Shown here: positions 5,870 through 7,279 of the stretch, piece after piece
Position numbering within the stretch: the first letter of the stretch is position 1
How the letters are laid out: each line of letters begins with the position of its first letter
Assembly: GCA_020027805.1 (NCBI GenBank)
Contig: JAHKKQ010000105.1
Location: 1 to 7,279, forward strand
Direction of reading: 5' to 3'
DNA: 7,279 nucleotides
Origin: Candidatus Dadabacteria bacterium
Lineage (GTDB): Bacteria > Desulfobacterota_D > UBA1144 > Nemesobacterales > UBA2774
Made by a program: the position numbers and the translations under genes
Notes under the pieces: generated by a model
Databases searched by the model: none
The model's input: only the letters and a program-made list of their open reading frames with translations
What the model was told of the DNA's origin: nothing

Positions 5870-6793
5870 TTATTTATTCCCCTCCGCACTTTGAATGCCC
5901 GACATGCTCTCGAGGGCCAGCAGGAGCGCCTGGGTGCCCTTCCTTCCGTGGCCCTGCGCCCTGGCCGCAACGTAGAGCTGCCTCACGAGCGAAAGCCCCG
6001 GCAGTACGAGGTTCATCCTGTCGGCCTCCTTGAGCGCGATCCCCATGTCTTTTATGAAGTGCTCGACGTAGAAGCCGGGGCTGAAGTCCCTTTTCAAGAC
6101 CCGCGGCGCGAGGTTGTCGAGCATCCAGCACGCGGCCGCCCCCCTGCTCACCGACTTGAGCATCGTCTCGGGGTCGAGTCCGGATTTATGAGCGTAGAGC
6201 AGAGTCTCACACATCCCTATCATGAGCGAAGCGGCCATGATCTGGTTGCACATCTTCGCGTGCTGCCCCGACCCGGCCCCTCCCTGATACACTATGTTCT
6301 TCCCCATGAGCCCCAAGAGCGGCATTACGGCGTCGAACGTCTTTTTGTCCCCTCCGGCCATTATGGAGAGCTTCCCCTCCCTGGCCCCTATATCCCCCCC
6401 CGAGACGGGCGCGTCTATCGCCGAAGCCCCGGCCTTCTTCGCGGCCGCATATATCTCCTCCGCGAGCAAAGGCTCGGCGGTGGTCATATCCACGAGTATG
6501 CCCCCCTTCCGGAGCCCCACGATGATACCGTCTTTACCGAAATAGACCTCCCTCACGTCATGAGGGAAACCGACGATCGTGAACAGGACGTCGGATTTCG
6601 AGGCCGCGTCCTTTGGCGACTTCGCCCACGCCGCTCCCGCCTCGATCAACCCCTCCGCCTTATTCCTCGTCCTGGTATATACAGTCGTTTTATAGCCCCC
6701 CTTCACGAGATGCATGCACATGGACGCCCCCATCACGCCTGTACCGATCCAGCCTATCCTCGTCTTCCTCGGACTAACATTGATTTGGGCCAC
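5870..6793 (-). CDS. NAD(P)-dependent beta-hydroxyacid dehydrogenase (GarR/GLYR1/HIBADH superfamily)
   Basis: Cytoplasmic reductase of small semialdehydes or oxidiser of beta- or gamma-hydroxyacids; the substrate could be succinic or tartronate semialdehyde or 3-hydroxyisobutyrate. The protein is 307 residues from GTG at 6793, normal for the family. N-terminal Rossmann domain: GWIGTGVMG at 14-22, then the end of strand 2, YTRTRNK at 39-45, whose Arg residues favour NADPH. Substrate motif: DAPVSGG at 127-133. Catalytic lysine: Lys180 in AKMCNQ at 179-184. C-terminal helical domain: FIKDMGIALKEA at 246-257. The start was chosen because GGAGG at 6802-6806 lies 8 bases before this GTG. The in-frame GTG at 6802 is part of that Shine-Dalgarno sequence itself, so a 310-residue form is unlikely. 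The exact enzyme cannot be fixed from sequence. Confidence 0.93.
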   Translation of the reverse strand: MAQINVSPRKTRIGWIGTGVMGASMCMHLVKGGYKTTVYTRTRNKAEGLIEAGAAWAKSPKDAASKSDVLFTIVGFPHDVREVYFGKDGIIVGLRKGGILVDMTTAEPLLAEEIYAAAKKAGASAIDAPVSGGDIGAREGKLSIMAGGDKKTFDAVMPLLGLMGKNIVYQGGAGSGQHAKMCNQIMAASLMIGMCETLLYAHKSGLDPETMLKSVSRGAAACWMLDNLAPRVLKRDFSPGFYVEHFIKDMGIALKEADRMNLVLPGLSLVRQLYVAARAQGHGRKGTQALLLALESMSGIQSAEGNK

Positions 6794-6801
6794 GCAGATC
6801 A

Positions 6802-6807
6802 CCTCCT
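6802..6807 (-). promoter_or_regulatory. Ribosome binding site deciding the dehydrogenase start
   Basis: The minus strand reads AGGAGG within GAGGAGGTGATC, almost the full complement of the 16S rRNA 3' end. It stands 8 bases before the GTG at 6793. It also contains an in-frame GTG (6802-6800) that gene finders may pick as the start. Confidence 0.8.
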
Positions 6808-6817
6808 CACGCCTGTC

Positions 6818-6846
6818 ATAATATCCATTCCTGCCATCTTAGACAA
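6818..6846 (-). promoter_or_regulatory. Probable promoter of the dehydrogenase gene
   Basis: On the minus strand, TTGTCT (6841-6846, 4 of 6) and TATTAT (6818-6823, 5 of 6) are 17 bases apart. The predicted start is a few bases before the Shine-Dalgarno sequence, giving a short leader. A degenerate copy of the metal-repressor box (6839-6852) overlaps the -35. Confidence 0.5.
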
Positions 6847-6938
6847 ATTTAATTGGCCTATTGATTTTATGTTTTATTTTATGATAATCTGTTTGAATCT
6901 TTTATATTTGCGGAGGTTCCTGAACTTTATGACAGCGG

Positions 6939-6959
6939 TATAATCAGATCATCTGATTA
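6939..6959. promoter_or_regulatory. TATAAT box with a perfect 19-bp palindrome: probable operator of the secreted-protein gene
   Basis: TATAAT at 6939-6944 (plus strand) is a consensus -10; no good -35 lies at 16-18 bases upstream. TAATCAGATCATCTGATTA at 6941-6959 is a perfect palindrome (9-base arms, one central base) starting inside the -10 and covering the expected transcription start. It differs from the two metal boxes, so another regulator is likely. As RNA it could form an 8-bp stem with a 3-base loop, but no T-run follows, so it is not a terminator. Confidence 0.6.
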
Positions 6960-6974
6960 GAGGGGGGTAGACAG

Positions 6975-7279
6975 ATGTCCAGGCATACAATCTTTGCAAT
7001 CGCAGTTTTTGTTCTGGGAATTTTCCTCTGGTCCGAAAATTCCTCGGCGGTCGGCACCATCATAGTGCAGAAAACGACCGACCCTTCAGGCTTCAACAAC
7101 TTCGACTTCATAGGTCCCGGTGATATCGCATTTACTCTCGACGACGGCGAGTCACAGACCTTCCCTCTTCTGGCCCCGGGCATGTATACCGTTTCGGAAA
7201 CGGATACAGCCCCCGGCTTCGAGCTCACGGGCATTGTATGCAATTCACAGGACGATACCAGCACCTTCGTCGTTGACCT
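6975..7279 (+). CDS. Secreted protein with prealbumin-like (SpaA/transthyretin-like) domain, partial
   Basis: Only the first 101 codons are in the window and the frame is open at the right edge. A signal peptide is clear: Ser-Arg-His, a hydrophobic core TIFAIAVFVLGIFLW at 5-19 and probable cleavage after SSA at 23-25. The mature part begins VGTIIVQKTTDPSG, then FDFIGPG, TFPLLAPGMYTVSETD and GFELTGIVCN. This is the beta-rich pattern of prealbumin-like repeats in surface and extracellular proteins, some of which carry a C-terminal sorting signal. A strong ribosome site, GGGGGG at 6962-6967, lies 7 bases before the ATG. Exported location is well supported. Function is unknown, and full length and any sorting signal lie outside the window. 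Confidence 0.8.
   Translation, partial: MSRHTIFAIAVFVLGIFLWSENSSAVGTIIVQKTTDPSGFNNFDFIGPGDIAFTLDDGESQTFPLLAPGMYTVSETDTAPGFELTGIVCNSQDDTSTFVVD

Noticed and set aside
5563..5970. 135-codon minus-strand frame spanning the dehydrogenase end and the lipoprotein
   Set aside because: It overlaps both better-supported genes out of frame, is very Arg-rich and has no signal or domain.
5891..6943. 350-codon open frame on the plus strand
   Set aside because: It runs antisense through the whole dehydrogenase gene, which has intact family motifs. Its translation is Arg/Pro/His-rich with no recognisable domain, as expected of a shadow in GC-rich DNA.
6944..7264. 106-codon minus-strand frame opposite the secreted protein
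   Set aside because: The plus-strand frame has a ribosome site, signal peptide and recognisable domain; the antisense frame has none.

Overview
The window looks like a chromosomal segment of a Gram-negative bacterium: it has two lipoprotein-type signal sequences and a C-terminal beta-strand ending in Phe that is typical of outer-membrane barrels. GC content is fairly high, with frequent ATA (Ile) and AGG (Arg) codons. The gene style would fit a deltaproteobacterium-like or candidate-phylum lineage, but the sequence alone does not fix the taxonomy. No rRNA, tRNA, CRISPR array or insertion sequence was recognised.

Region 1 (1-3584, all on the minus strand) is a metal-uptake operon of the TroA/MntA/ZnuA class. 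In transcription order it contains a three-domain DtxR-family repressor, a TroA-like metal-binding lipoprotein, an ABC ATPase, and a membrane permease cut by the left edge. The permease continues past its membrane domain into a cytoplasmic extension resembling the winged-helix domain of DtxR proteins. A strong promoter (TTGACA, 17 bp, TAAAAT) precedes the repressor gene, with a palindromic operator placed over the expected transcription start.

Region 2 (3597-4570, minus strand) encodes an outer-membrane beta-barrel protein of the Phenol_MetA_deg type. Its promoter carries a second, near-identical copy of the same palindrome (TTTAGAC-N2-GTCTAAA). This is the most interesting result in the window: the barrel and the inner-membrane transporter appear to share one metal-responsive repressor. 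Together they would form a complete route for a divalent metal, probably Mn, Zn or Fe: outer-membrane channel, periplasmic binding lipoprotein, ABC importer.

Region 3 (4648-5496, plus strand) is a glutaminyl-peptide cyclotransferase of the plant/bacterial beta-propeller type, transcribed divergently from the barrel gene. Convergent to it, on the minus strand, lie a small acidic lipoprotein (5559-5786) and an NADPH-type beta-hydroxyacid dehydrogenase (5870-6793). The dehydrogenase has a near-perfect Shine-Dalgarno sequence that moves its start from the upstream GTG at 6802 to the GTG at 6793.

Region 4 (6794-7279) is an AT-rich divergent intergenic stretch with a perfect 19-bp palindrome over a TATAAT box. 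It is followed by the 5' end of a secreted protein with a prealbumin-like (transthyretin/SpaA-like) domain, cut by the right edge.
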